Assembly (NCBI GenBank): GCA_030142905.1
Contig: JASJOG010000079.1
Span: 949,001-1,013,000 of the forward strand
Source of the DNA: Heliopora coerulea
Taxonomy: Eukaryota > Cnidaria > Anthozoa > Scleralcyonacea > Helioporidae
DNA: 64,000 nt
Reading direction: 5' to 3'
Made by a program: the position numbers and the translations under genes. This document shows positions 35,040 to 46,591 of this stretch, piece after piece. Under the pieces are notes generated by a model. It was given only the letters and a program-made list of their open reading frames with translations. It searched no databases and was not told where the DNA came from. Each line of letters opens with the position of its first letter. The first letter of the stretch is position 1.

Positions 35040-35750
35040 CATTAGCCCTAATGTTCGGCAAGAGCAGACGAGACTACCGCCGTGTTGTGAAAGCCATTCG
35101 CAACCTTTTGTAAGATGTAATCAGCATAGTAGGTGCGGTAGTTGATTTTGAGTGTGCCTTATGGCAGGCAGTGGAGAGAGTGTTTCCAAATGCCAAAATA
35201 CAAGGCTGTGTGTTTCACTTGACACAGGCGATTTGGCGGAAAGTTCAAAGACTGTTTCTGTCAACAGCATTCTATGAGGATGACGCAATACACAAATAAG
35301 TCAAACGACTCATGGCCTTGTCCTTCCTGCCACATGAACACATCGATCAGATGTTTCAACAACTGGAAGACCAGCCCTGCAAAGCCTTGTCAGCTACATC
35401 CAGAACAGATCGATCAATTCCACACTTTGGTCTTTTAAGAAATAGAGTTTCTTCAAAAAGAGTGTTCGGACCAACAACGACGTTCATGGTTGGCATGAAC
35501 GCCTCAACCACCAAGCAAAACGTGCAAAACTACTGCTTTATCTATTAATTAACCTCCTACATCAAGAGTCTTGTCTGATGTCTCTTCAGGTGCGCCTAGT
35601 ATCAGAAGAGAAACTGAAACGACAGCATCGCCGCAAATACAAGAATCTACAAGCACAAAATTGTAAGTACTGGGATAACTTTATTGCTGGAGAAATGACC
35701 GGCAGACAACTGCTTCATGCATGTGCCTATTTTAATGGCCCATGTTGACA
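35040..35750 (+). pseudogene. MULE transposase-domain remnant
   Basis: Translation across stops gives VDFECALWQAVERVFPNA, then GCVFHLTQAIWRKVQ (a MULE domain CxxH-type motif), ALSFLPHEHIDQMFQQL, NASTTKQNVQ and a C-terminal LVSEEKLKRQHRRKYKNLQ. This is the order seen in MULE-type transposase proteins of invertebrates, often linked to FLYWCH fingers. Stops at 35118 and 35300 and frame changes show it is dead. The N terminus is absent and no TIRs were found. Confidence 0.75.
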
Positions 35751-36190
35751 TTTTATTTCTAACTGTATATACATACATATTTAAATGTAAATATTACATT
35801 TGACTTTTAGTTGCTATATATTGTTTGTTTACTGTTTTATTTGCTATATATTGTTCTTATGTATTGTTCTTGTTATATATTGCTTGTATACAATGTGAGT
35901 TACATTAGTTGCTGTTGACTTGTCAACAGTGAAGTACGCTGTCAACAATTCACTATGCCTGTCTTTTCACCTTCATTGTGGCAGGAAATGACATCTCTGT
36001 CCATATACATAAAGCATCTTCTTCACCACCAGAAACAATGTTACATATTATTTCAGCGGTTGTTTGATTTGATGTCCAAACTGTGTCACATTTGTAATTT
36101 TCTTATGATTATTCATTATTATCATGATATATCACTTCCTTTCACCTTCTGTCTGTGCGGCTCTTTCAAATCAATCAAATTTTCTCTTTG
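35751..36190. other. AT-rich spacer without gene
   Basis: Contains imperfect TTGCTATATATTGTT-type repeats at 35810-35895. No coding homology. Confidence 0.5.
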
Positions 36191-37422
36191 CTACCTATTC
36201 CAGAAATGAACCCGTTTTCTGGTTAAATACTTAAATCTTCTCATCGGTCCTGTTTGTTCTTCCATCTTGTCATCCCTTAAATCATCTGGCATGTCAGCAA
36301 GCTGACAACCATGTACCAAATGAGAAGGCGTAAGCATCTCTGCTCCCTCCTCATCATATTCATAGGTCAATGGCCTAGAATTCAACGTCCCTTCCAACTC
36401 AATTAAAATTGTTTCCATTTCTACAAAACTGAGCTTAGCATTTCCTAGCACTTTCTTCAAGCATCTCTAAACATTACCAATCATCCGCTCAAAAACTCCA
36501 CTCCACCACGGAGCTCTTTCCAAATTAAATTTCCATTATCCTCCATTTCTACCTAAGTGATTCTTCACTTCAGGATCATCAAACAACTTAGTTAATGCCC
36601 GTTTTGTGGCTTTAAAGATCTTGGCATTGTCAGAAACAACCAAGCTTTGAATACCTCTTCTTGCAATAAACCTTCGAAAACAACACAAAAAAGTAGGTGC
36701 AGTCAAATCATGTAACAAATCCAAATGTATAGTCCTCGTCACACAACATGTAAAAAGAGCTATATAAGCCTTTTCCACAATTCCTGGACGATCCTTTACA
36801 TACAAGGATCCAGCAAAATCAACCCCCCACCATTGCAAATGGTGGCACCTCACACCCTAAATTCTGGCAGAGCAGCAATTGGTGGAACACTATACGCTTT
36901 CCCCTGTACTCTTTCGCACACAACACATCTTCCCAGAATCTTTTTTACAACCTGCAGGCCCTTTGGTACCCAAAACCTAGACCTTAACTCTAGAAATGTT
37001 CTTCTAACACCAAGATGATGAACTCTTTTGTGGCAATCCTCCACAACCAGATTCATCAGCTTACTTGCTTTAGGTAAAAGAATTGGTTGCCGTGCTTCAA
37101 ATTCTAAATCAGAGTTACTAAGCCGACCCACACATCTAATAATACCATCGTTCTCTACCAACCTTAATTCTCTGACTAGGTTACCATAATTACTCGTCTC
37201 CTTCATCTCAGCTTGGATTGCCTTGATCCATATCAGTTCTGCCTCCCATATTTCAGCCTTGGATAACCTATCTGTCTTTCTTGCATCACTCCGTGCTTTT
37301 AAATTAAAAACAACTCGCTTTACCCAAGCCGTCACTCGCAACAATCTTTCTAGCTTGCTATAGTGTTCTATGTCAAAAATATTTGAAATACTCGGTACTT
37401 CCTTAATCTGACATATTGCCAC
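36191..37422 (-). pseudogene. BEL/Pao integrase and C-terminal region
   Basis: 36850-37422 has the zinc-binding part (HKRVHHLGVRRTFLELRSRF to CVVCERVQGK). 36536-36853 has the catalytic core with GVDFAGSL and VVSDNAKIF. 36191-36460 has MKKVLGNAKLSFVEMETILI, LNSRPLTY and TPSHLVHG, giving the E-containing end and the DUF5641 region. Frames are separated by shifts, and the element ends abruptly at about 36195. Confidence 0.87.
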
Positions 37423-39293
37423 TAGGTCAGACTTCTTTCTATTTCACTTTCTGGAGTGATAAAAACTTGTTCACTATCTGGCCAGCTACTGCCTGGCTCT
37501 GACAACCAATCTGGACCCTTTCTCCACAAGTCATCATACTTCAACTTTGATGCCAGCTCCCCTCTGATGCCATGTCCCGACTTTTCTTTCTTAGTCAATC
37601 TCAAGATTTCATTTACATGATGCTGGACAAACTGTTTCCATTCTCCTTGGTTTTCTATCATACAAAATGCTGTCTTACCATCTAGCCACAATCGCGTAGA
37701 CACTAAATCAACTTCATTCTGGAGTGCACCCTTAACTGAATTAACAAGTTGTGCTAGGACACAAGCAGACATCAATTCCAATCTCGGAATTGTCTATGCT
37801 TTCAGAGATGCAACCCTAGTCTTAGACGTCAACAATCTCACCTCAATACTCCAGGAACTTTCACACGCACAATAAACAACTGTACAATATGCCTTTGCGC
37901 TTGCATTAGCAAACCCATGGACAGAGCAACTCACAATGTCAACACCAATTCCATACAAACACCTAGCAACTGATATTTCTTTGGCTGCTTCCAAATTCTT
38001 GACCCATTTCATCCAACGCCTTTTCTTTTCACGAGTCAGTTCCTCATTCCTATCTAATTCATCCACACACAGTCCCTGAAACAATATTTTCATACTCACC
38101 ATAATTGGGCTGATAATACCTAGAGGGTCATACAACCCAGCGAGCAAACTCAAGATGTTCTGCTTTCAGAAAACTAGCTAACTCCTTAGCCTTTTCTACA
38201 AACTTAGCAAACTTGAAGTGAAACATATCACTATCAAAATTCCAAGAAAGTCCTAACACTTTTCTCATTCCCACTTAGTGTGGCCTTTGCATATGTTTCA
38301 TCGTTCGACATTTCACTAACCTTTGTACTTCCATTCTGGCTAATTATGTCGCTAAACTCTGCACTGTATGTCAACCACTTTCTCAACTTAAAGCCTCCCT
38401 CAGCAAGTCTACTACCTGCCTTACTAAAAAGCTCATGTGTTTTCCGAACAGTCGTCCCACCTGTCGCAAGATCATCTACATAAAAGCCATCCTTCATTTT
38501 CTTACAAACTCTGGGTCTATCTCTTCAAAATGATCTAAGTGAAACCTAAGTGTAGCGTTCAGTAAAAATGGTGAACAGTTCACATCAAAAACAACCCTAA
38601 AAAAACTATAACGTCTGGAATAATCTCTTCCTCATTCACATCATCTAACCAAAGAAACCTAAAACAATCCCTGTCTTTCTCCGCTAGTTTTATGTCAATT
38701 AATGACTTCTCAATATTACCTACTAATGCTACTCTCTTCTCTCTGAACCTGACCAAGATATCAAATAAAAGGGATGATAAAGCTAACCCAATATGCAAAC
38801 AATCATTCAAAGAAACACCCTTCTTGCCTTCTTTGCAAGACGCGTCATAAACCACCCTCACCTTTGTAGTTTTGGCATCCCTTCGTACCACAGCATGATG
38901 TGGTAGGTAGTGCACCTTCTTTAACCTTTCTAACTCAGCTACCTTCTCAATGATGCCAAGAGCTTCCTGCTCCTTTATTATAGAATCATACTCATGCAGC
39001 ACAGCAGGCTCTTTCCTTATCTTCTCTAATTGCCCTTTCAACCTTTTAGCACTACATCCATAATTACTTGGCAAAGGTCTATTTCCGTCTTTCCATGGCA
39101 AACAAACATTATACCTAGTTCCAGTGAATGTAATGGAATCTTTCGATGCTTCGTCTATACCATGCTCCTCTCTTATACTTAAAGTCTCGTAATACCACAA
39201 TTTATTTACATTCTTTTCCATTGTGTTTTCACTCAACATTTCTTTACTCACAAAATTAACATTTACTTCATTACTTTCTAGCTGCCCTTTCAC
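37422..39293 (-). pseudogene. BEL/Pao reverse transcriptase and RNase H
   Basis: 38580-39293 has the RT entry (NYGCSAKRLKGQLEKIRKEP; HYLPHHAVVRRDAKTTKVRV; VYDASCK). 38234-38497 has the active site KDGFYVDDLATGG with both aspartates. 37794-38153 has LAGLYDPLGIISPIMVSMK. 37422-37781 has an RNase H-like MELMSACVLAQLV and a LWLDGKTAFCMI stretch. Several frameshifts separate the frames. Confidence 0.88.
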
Positions 39294-39801
39294 TGGATTA
39301 GACTAAACCCATCCCAAACATGTCTCAACAACAACCGGCTCATCTTTCTCCCCTCTTATTGTTCTCCTTCTTTGGAAACACCAAAGGTAGTCTGCCCCAA
39401 TCAATACATTCACTTCAAGAACCGCTTCACTTTTACACACATCCGAAAACCATAGGTCCTGAAGGTGTGCATGGTCATTTTTAACTTGAGAAATATTTGG
39501 CACTTCATACATTTCAACCTCAACTCCATCACCATCACACACAGGAAAAAGCTCTAATTTGTGAACAGCTTTTAGTCCACCTTCCTTGACTTGTAGGTCA
39601 AAAGTGCTAGTCACTACCCACTCATGCCTGCTCTTTTCTATAGCACGAAATTTAACTACTCTAGAAGTATTGACCAAGGATTTACCAGGCGGGAATCGTA
39701 GTAGTAGGATAAATATTAATGCCCAGCTCAAAATTCGAATGTGAATAGCCATAACAGGATAAAACACGATAAATAACAAAACATGTTAGTTTAGACAAGC
39801 T

Positions 39802-39843
39802 TTACTGACGTTTCGTTGCTAACGCGCAACATTTTCAAAGTAA
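39802..39843 (-). ncRNA. Degenerate hammerhead motif, left arm
   Basis: Mirror of 40091-40132: stem I TTACT/AGTAA, stem II GTTGC/GCAAC and GAAACGTC are intact, but the CUGANGA block reads TTGAAAA. Confidence 0.6.
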
Positions 39844-40090
39844 CATAGATGATGGATAAGGTAAGGTTATAAATACGATATTTACAAGGTGTGAAAATTA
39901 ATTAGCCAATGAGAGGAGAAAAGGTGTGAGAAAAGTAGAAGAGGAAGAGCGGAAGGAGAGAAGACTAATTAAAATAAGGCAAGCATCTTCCTCTTCTACT
40001 TTTCTCACACCTTTTCTCCTCTCATTGGCTAATTAATTTTCACACCTTGTAAATATCATATTTATAACCTTACCTTATCCATCATCTATG

Positions 40091-40132
40091 TTACTTTGAA
40101 AATGTTGCGCGTTAGCAACGAAACGTCAGTAA
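40091..40132 (+). ncRNA. Degenerate hammerhead motif, right arm
   Basis: Stem I TTACT (40091-40095) pairs with AGTAA (40128-40132), stem II is GTTGC/GCAAC, and GAAACGTC is present. The core block TTGAAAA differs from CUGANGA at two positions, so self-cleavage is unlikely. Confidence 0.62.
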
Positions 40133-41572
40133 AGCTTGTCTAAACTAACATGTTTTGTTATTTATCGTGTTTTATCCTGTTATGGCTATTCACATTCGAA
40201 TTTTGAGCTGGGCATTAATATTTATCCTACGACTACTCTAGAAGTAATAAAGGATCTCTGACGGCCTGTATTAAATAAAACTCTAATATTCAACCTTTTT
40301 TTCCCATTCACTACAGATTGAGCTGTTGTAATGCTACTCCTACAACTGAACCAACGTGCGAAGATGGCTTTATATAGCATGCATTATGATTATTATTACT
40401 ACTGTTTGCTTGATTTCTTTCGTTATTAGAATTATTAATAGCATTATTCTGACAAATTGAAAGATTATCTCTACCCTTATAACTACTGCTAGTAATCTTA
40501 CAACTACAATTACGAGAAACATGTTCTTTCTTGATACATACAAAACATCGTCCACCCTTGCGAAGGATTTGCTTCCAATCACTAACTGGTTTTACCGTCT
40601 GACAGTCCTTATGGTCGTGTTTTCCTCTGGAGTAAGCATATTACTCAGCTTCAGCTCCAGGACCCGTACTTGGTCCGCCTGGATTTTCATTTCCCCACCT
40701 TCTTCCGTCTTCTCGTGGATTTTTCTTCCCTTCGTTTCTCCATCCAACTGCATATTGCTCTCGAAGTTCCAACTCAACGAGCAACTCATTGAGCAGATCG
40801 TCCATGATCCATTCTTCGTGGTCCTTTCCCGGAGTGATTGTCAATCTTACGGCTTCCGGTATAATTTCAATTACCACTGGCACAACAATAGCTTCGTAGT
40901 AACTTGACTCCACACCAATCGTTTGAAGTCCTCGGTGGTGAGCTTCAATGGCATCATGAAGTTTTCGTAGTCCTGGAGTGTTTTTGTCGTCGACTACCAG
41001 CGCAAGTTTCAACATCGCGTTGATGTAGAATCGCTGTATTGTGGTCATTTACCAAACCTTTGTTTCCGAAGTCCAATGGCGTTTTCGTAATTTGCGGATG
41101 TTAGCGCAAAACCGGCTATAGCTGCGTGCGTTTGTCCATGTAGTGATGCGTGAAGATAAGAGAACTTGTCTACGTCTGCCAAGCTTGGGTTTGAGTGAAT
41201 CGAGCTTTTGAAGCAGTCCCGGAATTCCTGCCATTCCTCTTCTCGTCCATTAAAATGTTCTGTCTCCAGCTTCGGAAGTTTGGCTCGAATAATCCTTCGA
41301 CTTTCTTCTCGAATTTCCTTTTGGTGAATAGTCGTTGTAGCATTAGCCGACGACGACACGTGCTCGTTTGCTTCACTTTCTGGTGCCGTCGCTGTCTTTT
41401 CGCCTTCTTTCTGTTGTGCTGGTGGTTGCTGTTTTATCCTTTCTTCTAGCGTCATAATGGCAGTCTGTATTTCGGCTCTTGAACAACCGGCCTCTTCGAT
41501 TTTGTTGTTTGTTGCTTCGTCCTCAATATCATCATTGTCTGCGCAAATGTCTAAAATTTCGTTGTCCGGCAC

Positions 41573-42500
41573 TTTTAGAATGTAGATTCAAACTAACTTT
41601 TCAGGTTTCTAGAGATACATTCAAATTCATTCTAGAATGGATACGACCAGATCTTGAAAGGAGGACTGTAGCTGAAGAACCTATATCAGCCGAATGCCGT
41701 TTGGCAATATGTCTTTACTGATTGAAAAGAGTGTATTTCCCGTACACTTTGGCCGAAATGACTGGATTTGGAGAAAGTACTATTAGAGCGTTGATTGGTG
41801 AGGTGTATGAGTCGTTAGTTAAAAGGTTATGGGGTGAATCAGTGGCTCCACACTTCCCGAAAACAAAACAACAATTTGAAGAGAAGATACTAGATACTAA
41901 ACAACTTTGGCAATTCCCTTGTTATTGAGGGGCAGTTGACGGAGTCATTTATCAATGAATTTCCCTATGGTGATCAGGAGTCCCGGAAGGAGTACCATAA
42001 CAATAAAAACTTTTATACATTAGTACTCATGGCTATGGTTGATGCAAAATGTCGATTTATATGGGCAAGTGTGGGTTTTCCAGGCAATTCACACGACTCT
42101 ATTATTCTTCAATCAACACAAATTTGGCAAAAAATTACGATGGGTAGTGCCTCAAATATCAAAGACAATAGGGAAATCAGAAGTTTTCCCACTAATTATC
42201 GGAGATTCTGCATTTCCTTTTAGTGTTCATTTAATGAAGCCTTTTGCAGGCGGTGAGCTAAATGAAAAGCAAAAATATTTCAATTATCGGTTGAGTAGGT
42301 CAAGAATGGCTGTTGGAAGTGCTTTTGGCCAACTTAAAAGTCGATGGAGAGTGTTATACAAGAAGTGTGAGAGCAGCAAAGAAACGGTGAAATTATATGC
42401 TTTGGTTTGCATTATTCTTCATAATATTTGTATTCAGAGGGGCGAAACCTTATTTCCACAGTTAGATCTTACTGTTGATCAGTCAACATACCAGTAACGT
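41573..42500 (+). pseudogene. Harbinger transposase (DDE_Tnp_4), frameshifted
   Basis: Segments in order: QVSRDTFKFILEWIRPDLE (about 41605-41660), RLAICLY then a stop, TLAEMTGFGESTIRALIGEV, a GAVDGV segment (first aspartate, about 41930-41950), FYTLVLMAMVDAKCRFIWAS, VGFPGNSHDS, IIGDSAFPF (second aspartate, about 42195-42220), NYRLSRSRMAVGSAFGQLKS (final glutamate expected here reads S/G context) and RWRVLYKK. At least three frames are used. A possible AG splice acceptor lies just before GTTTCTAGAGA at 41607. It begins exactly where the BEL remnant ends. Confidence 0.85.
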
Positions 42501-43830
42501 AATAGGTGCAAAATAAAGGAGCTGTTGCAGATGAGAACATGTTGAAAGGTTAAAGATACCTATAGGAAAGCTACATCTATTCGAAATGATATTGCAGAAC
42601 ACTTGAAGAATGAAAGGAGAAATGCACTGAGAAGATAAAATATTTAAACATTGTTGTTCATATGTGGTCGTGTTTAGAATTTGTAGATGTACATACATAA
42701 CAAGGGCGGAGGCAGCCCCCAAAAAGTGGAGGCTAATGGCTATCAAATTTAACCTAGCACAGAAGGCAAATAACTTGCAGAACAGTTTTTGCAGGATATT
42801 GTTCCAACAAATGTTGTAAAGCTGTACAGTTTTCATAAATTTTAGGAAACCTGTTTGATTTTTAAATTATGCAATCGCATGTCTACGTATCTTACAATAA
42901 CTCCCCTTCTCCCTATATCTCCGCCCCTGCATAATAAACATCAAGTTTTTTTAAAAAAGTCAGCAAGCCACCTTGTCAGTTGTCTTTCATAAGAGCCCTT
43001 TGTCAATATTTCAGTTGAGATGAGGCTCCAGAGAAAGAATGAAGTAATCCAAATTATTCTTTTATATCCCTGGAGTCTCGTCCTGAATTGCTTTGTGTTC
43101 AATCACTCAAACAGAATGTTGAAAGTGGGCTATTGAATTGATAGCAATCAAATTCATATATACCGACATAACATATATTTTTCTGGCTTCTTCCATGGAA
43201 AACCAATCGAGTATGATGTTTTCTCCCATAGAACCTAGAAATGGGGGTGACAGACCATGTGTTTTTTTTAATTTTTTTTTTGGAGGGGGAAGTGGGGGGA
43301 ACTGAAGGGCTAAATAACTTTTTAGAATCCGAAAGCATGTCATATTCACAAATTTCACATTGGGGGATCTAAACGGGTAGAGCGGTCTGAGGGCATTCAT
43401 ATTCACGAATTTCATTTGGGGGGATCTGAACGGGTAGTCGGGTTACAGAGCATTCTCCCTTAGAAAATGTTAGTATTCTTGAACCTCTGAGGCTTCATTT
43501 ACTACTTTTTCTACAACAGATTTCTGGACATATCACATCTAGATGGATTGAATCTTCAACATAATTAAAACATGAATAATGGGAGGGGGACAAAAAAATT
43601 TATGTCACTGGAGGCTAGTATTTTCCAAGAGTAATTATGTGAGTAAACTATATGACAAATACAATTGCAAACTTCAAATTAGGCATAATTTGGTAAATTC
43701 TCTGTTGGGAAGATACTCACGAAAATTATCCTCAATCATGGATGATATATTGTGATGGTCAGATGTTTGATCGAGGAAGCTGCTACGAGTGGGTGTATAT
43801 TCCAGTGTAGTATTTGGCATTATGCTATAT
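42501..43830. other. Non-coding part of Harbinger remnant
   Basis: Between transposase and accessory gene. No domain seen. A roughly 57-bp direct duplication (ATTTGGGGG-GATCTGAACGGG type) lies at 43334-43450. Confidence 0.5.
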
Positions 43831-43836
43831 CTGTTG

Positions 43837-44805
43837 TCAAAGTGTTGCTGGTTTACTTCGCCATGGATTAGCTGATTGACTTATATGGTTTCCACCCAAT
43901 GGTTGTTGAATCATGGCTAGCATCATTTGTTCAAATTTCATATCTTGTTCTCTTGCTTGTCTCATGTCCTCCCTCGTAAGATTAAGTATGTCCTTTGTTG
44001 GGTCATTTTCAAATACTTTTTTTAAAGTTTCCACTAAATCTAATAAAACTTCTGTTCTTTCCAGCCCCACCACCTTCAATTTGAACAAATAAAGATTCCC
44101 CTGTCCCTGATGTATTGTCGGTTTCGTTCACACATTCTGGCTCAACAGCTTGGTCGGATTGACAAGAATCACGCAACTTAATAAGAGGGTGTTAAAGATC
44201 AAACCACTTTCCAAAACCCTTCTCGTCTTGTATACGTTTTATTCCCGTTGGGGTGCGGATTTTCATAGACATTCTTTTGCATGTTGAAACACACCATTTA
44301 AATTTTGTTCTCATATGCTTGATATCGAAAGGAAATGTTGCTGGTGGATCGTACTCAGAATACCTTTCGTTGATTCCCATTAAAATACTGCTGTATGCTT
44401 CACTAATCTTCTGCTTTTTGACATTGGTAAATATAAGCTTCTTTTTATACTTCTCGTTATTTACTATGTCAATCATGTCATCGATATGTGATTCTTTCCT
44501 ACCTTTTCCTTTCCTTGCTGCTTTGCTTTTATGTTCTCCAACTTCGACGTCTGCTTCATCAGGAGTACAATCATCATCACTTTGACTTTCCGACGATTCC
44601 TTTTCCTGTCCCTCTCGACGTATTTTTTTCGTAGGTGGCTCTCCATTGTCGTCTCCACAATCTTTACAATACGCCACAGTTCTTTGAGCAATCTAGCCAA
44701 CACTATCTTCATTAATTCCAGCAAAACTGCACTCTTTGCGGTTGCATATTGGCGCCTCACAGGTAATACAAGCGTATTTAGTTTGTTTTTCACATCTTGT
44801 ACAAG
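43837..44805 (-). pseudogene. Harbinger accessory Myb/SANT-like protein with N-terminal Cys-rich domain
   Basis: Minus strand from 44805: a cysteine cluster FPCTRCEKQTKYACITCEAP with CNRKECSF, then GWIAQRT-type and YCKDCGDDN, interrupted by a TAG codon near 44690. An acidic/basic linker follows, then a region with KKQKISEAYSSILMGINERY and FGKWFDL (44192-44677). The last part (43837-44088) has VLLDLVETLKKVFENDPTKD and REQDMKFEQMMLAMI, a coiled-coil end typical of Harbinger-linked DNA-binding proteins. It faces the transposase convergently. I recall this Cys-rich block from cnidarian transposon-linked proteins, but its function is unknown. Confidence 0.65.
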
Positions 44806-44810
44806 GAAAC

Positions 44811-44930
44811 TCCGCGGACCGGTATCCCGAAGGTGCGAGTTCAAATCCCGCTCGAGTCAACATTCTTCAGTTGACGTCAACAGTGTAGGTTAATTGTGAA
44901 GTTATTATTTCATAAAACTCCACAATTTTG
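44811..44930 (+). repeat. tRNA-derived SINE (CTCGAG family), 5' truncated
   Basis: Starts inside the head at GCGGACCGGTATCCCGAAGG, keeps the B box GAGTTCAAATCCC, then CAGTTGACGTCAACAGTGTA and the GTTAATTGTGAAG body. Confidence 0.85.
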
Positions 44931-46308
44931 CTTCGATTCTAAGTATTTGGCGCCGTGTATTTTCATTGGCGGAAATTAATTTGTCATAAATAGTTTTGAA
45001 GCTAGATTTCGTGCCGGTTCTCGGGTCCCGGTACCTGCCATGAATCATATTCGCCTACATTAAATTCGTCGTTAAGCGCGGAGACCAACTACGGTCGCAT
45101 TATTCGTCTGGCCCTGACGAATAATTCGTGTTGACGAATTTAACTGCGATATACGTCGCATTTGAGACGGATAAAATTCAAACGATTAAAGTCATCAACA
45201 TTTAATTCGTCTATTGTACGACGTTTAACTCCTGCCTTAATAGCGCAATGTTCGAAGTCATCAAAGCCGAGTTTCTCATCTTATTTTAAGAACTTTGGTC
45301 TGGATGACTTCTTTCTGCTTGGTGAGATAATCTACAACAGCGTTGTTTGGTGTCATATTTCAACCATCGAATTAAATGCGACGCATTAAATTCGACGTTT
45401 GAACTGACTCTGTCACTTCCATTAAATTTTCGCAACAGTAAATGCGACAAATTAATGTATCAATCTAGAGCGGTCCAGAATACTCTGTGGCAGAGAAGAC
45501 TGACAATACGCGTGGCTGCTAGGCTAATAAGAGCCTTCTGTTGCAGGGACTGAAATATTAGTCCCGGGTAAGATCCGTTAAAGCAGACGAAGACGACGAA
45601 TTAACCAATTCCACAAACGTCTTGGTAGCGCAGTATTCGAAGTCATATAAGCCGCGTTTTTCTTCTTACTTCAAAAACTTTGGTCTGGATGATCTGTTTA
45701 CGCTTTGTGAAAGAATCAACAACAATGCTGTTTGGTGTCATATTTCAAGCATCGAATTAAATGCGACGCTTTGAACTCGACATCTGAACTGAAACTTATC
45801 AGATCCGTCGAATTTTCGCAGCAATATAAAGCGACGAATTAAATGCGACGGAACTTCGACCTCAGAACTAGACCCAAGACTTACCTTGTGTCAAAAAAAA
45901 TCATAAAACGTTTTCTTCTCTCCGACGTCCAACATACGACCACGCGTTCCACTCGAAATTCGCGACTTTTCCTACATGCGATCTCAGACCATTAAGAAGT
46001 CAGTCTTGAAATGGAAAAATAAAATGCGAAATGCGTATGGTGGGTCAAAAGACGGTGCGAATGTCGGTGGGTGAAAACGCGGAAGAACCAAGTCTGGATT
46101 TGCGTGGGGATTTGGAGAGAGTGTAGGCCCGTAAATGGTAGGCAGAAATAAATTATCTTTTATAGGAACAGTTGCAGTTTTTGGGGTGCGTTTGAATGTT
46201 TTGACCAAAATAATTGGACCAACTTATCCCAAAGATGAGTAGCATAGCCGTTAAGCTTAAAGATAGTTCGAAATTTTTCGACCTCTAGATGAAAACGTAC
46301 GAAGTTTT
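44931..46308. repeat. Non-coding region with duplicated block of GACGAATTAAAT motifs
   Basis: Blocks 45235-45450 and 45625-45860 are direct, diverged copies (shared AAGAACTTTGGTCTGGATGA-like and GTTGTTTGGTGTCATATTTC segments). Both are rich in the short motif CGAATTAAATGCGACG, with its complement near 45090-45200. It looks like a transposon with internal repeats. No coding homology. Confidence 0.7.
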
Positions 46309-46424
46309 CAGTAGTCTATTCTAAAGTAAATGGTTTGAACCTGGGAGAATCGTGACATGTTTGAGGAAGTTGATCGTCCAGGTTAGTGTAGTCTTGAGAA
46401 AGACTGTTGGTTGAAGTGACTGAC

Positions 46425-46456
46425 GTTTCGACAGTCTTAGCGGCGGTCATCTTCAG
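46425..46456 (-). ncRNA. Hammerhead ribozyme core, left arm
   Basis: Minus strand CTGAAGA, stem II GACCGCC/AGACTGTC-type, GAAACGTC. Mirror of the right-arm motif. Confidence 0.7.
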
Positions 46457-46465
46457 AGTCAAAAA

Positions 46466-46508
46466 GACTCTGAAGATGACCGCCGCTAAGGCTGTCGAAA
46501 CGTCAGTC
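46466..46508 (+). ncRNA. Hammerhead ribozyme, right arm
   Basis: Stem I GACT (46466-46469) pairs with AGTC (46505-46508). CTGAAGA, stem II GACCGCC/GGCTGTC with one mismatch, and GAAAC followed by the GTC cleavage triplet are all present. The ACGT in GAAACGTC allows dimer pairing. Confidence 0.75.
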
Positions 46509-46591
46509 ACTTCAACCAACAGTCTTTCTCAAGACTACACTAACCTGGACGATCAACTTCCTCAAACATGTCAGTAGTCTATTCTATTATT

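Larger units (their letters stand above)
39655..40246 (+). mobile_element. Palindromic hammerhead element (562 bp) with 15-bp target duplication, inside BEL
   Basis: ACTACTCTAGAAGTA is present at 39655-39669 and 40232-40246. Between them, arms 39692-39949 and 39989-40231 are inverted repeats of about 245 bp separated by a 40-bp spacer. Each arm carries a hammerhead-like motif. No protein homology. The insertion splits the BEL protease frame. Confidence 0.9.
36191..41572 (-). mobile_element. BEL/Pao LTR retrotransposon remnant, LTRs not found
   Basis: Minus strand order from right to left: gag (DUF1759-type), CCHC knuckle, protease, reverse transcriptase, RNase H, integrase and the DUF5641-type C-terminal region. 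Protease before RT with an A17-type GADYLWCF segment identifies BEL/Pao. Both ends are truncated. The right end stops at 41572, where Harbinger sequence begins. A 562-bp palindromic element is inserted in the protease. Confidence 0.9.
39303..41572 (-). pseudogene. BEL/Pao gag, CCHC knuckle and protease
   Basis: 41045-41572 carries the gag core (KLETEHFNGREEEWQEFRD, SYLHASLHGQTHAAI, SANYENAIGL), as in DUF1759, and 40641-41048 continues it. A CCHC knuckle lies near 40510-40560 (CFVCIKKEHVSRNC). The protease follows; its active site near 40285 reads VLFNTG where D-T-G is expected, so the catalytic aspartate is lost. The protease is cut by the palindromic element (39670-40231) and resumes at 39303-39655 with NVLIGADYLWCFQRRRTIRG. 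Confidence 0.85.
46309..46585 (+). mobile_element. Palindromic hammerhead element with 14-bp target duplication
   Basis: CAGTAGTCTATTCT at 46309-46322 and 46572-46585. Inside, arms 46354-46460 and 46466-46572 are nearly perfect inverted repeats with a 5-base loop. Each arm has a hammerhead core. A diverged relative lies at about 50955-51075 (shared GGTTTGAACTCAGGAGAATC-type start and GTCTTGAG-AAGACTG). Confidence 0.92.
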
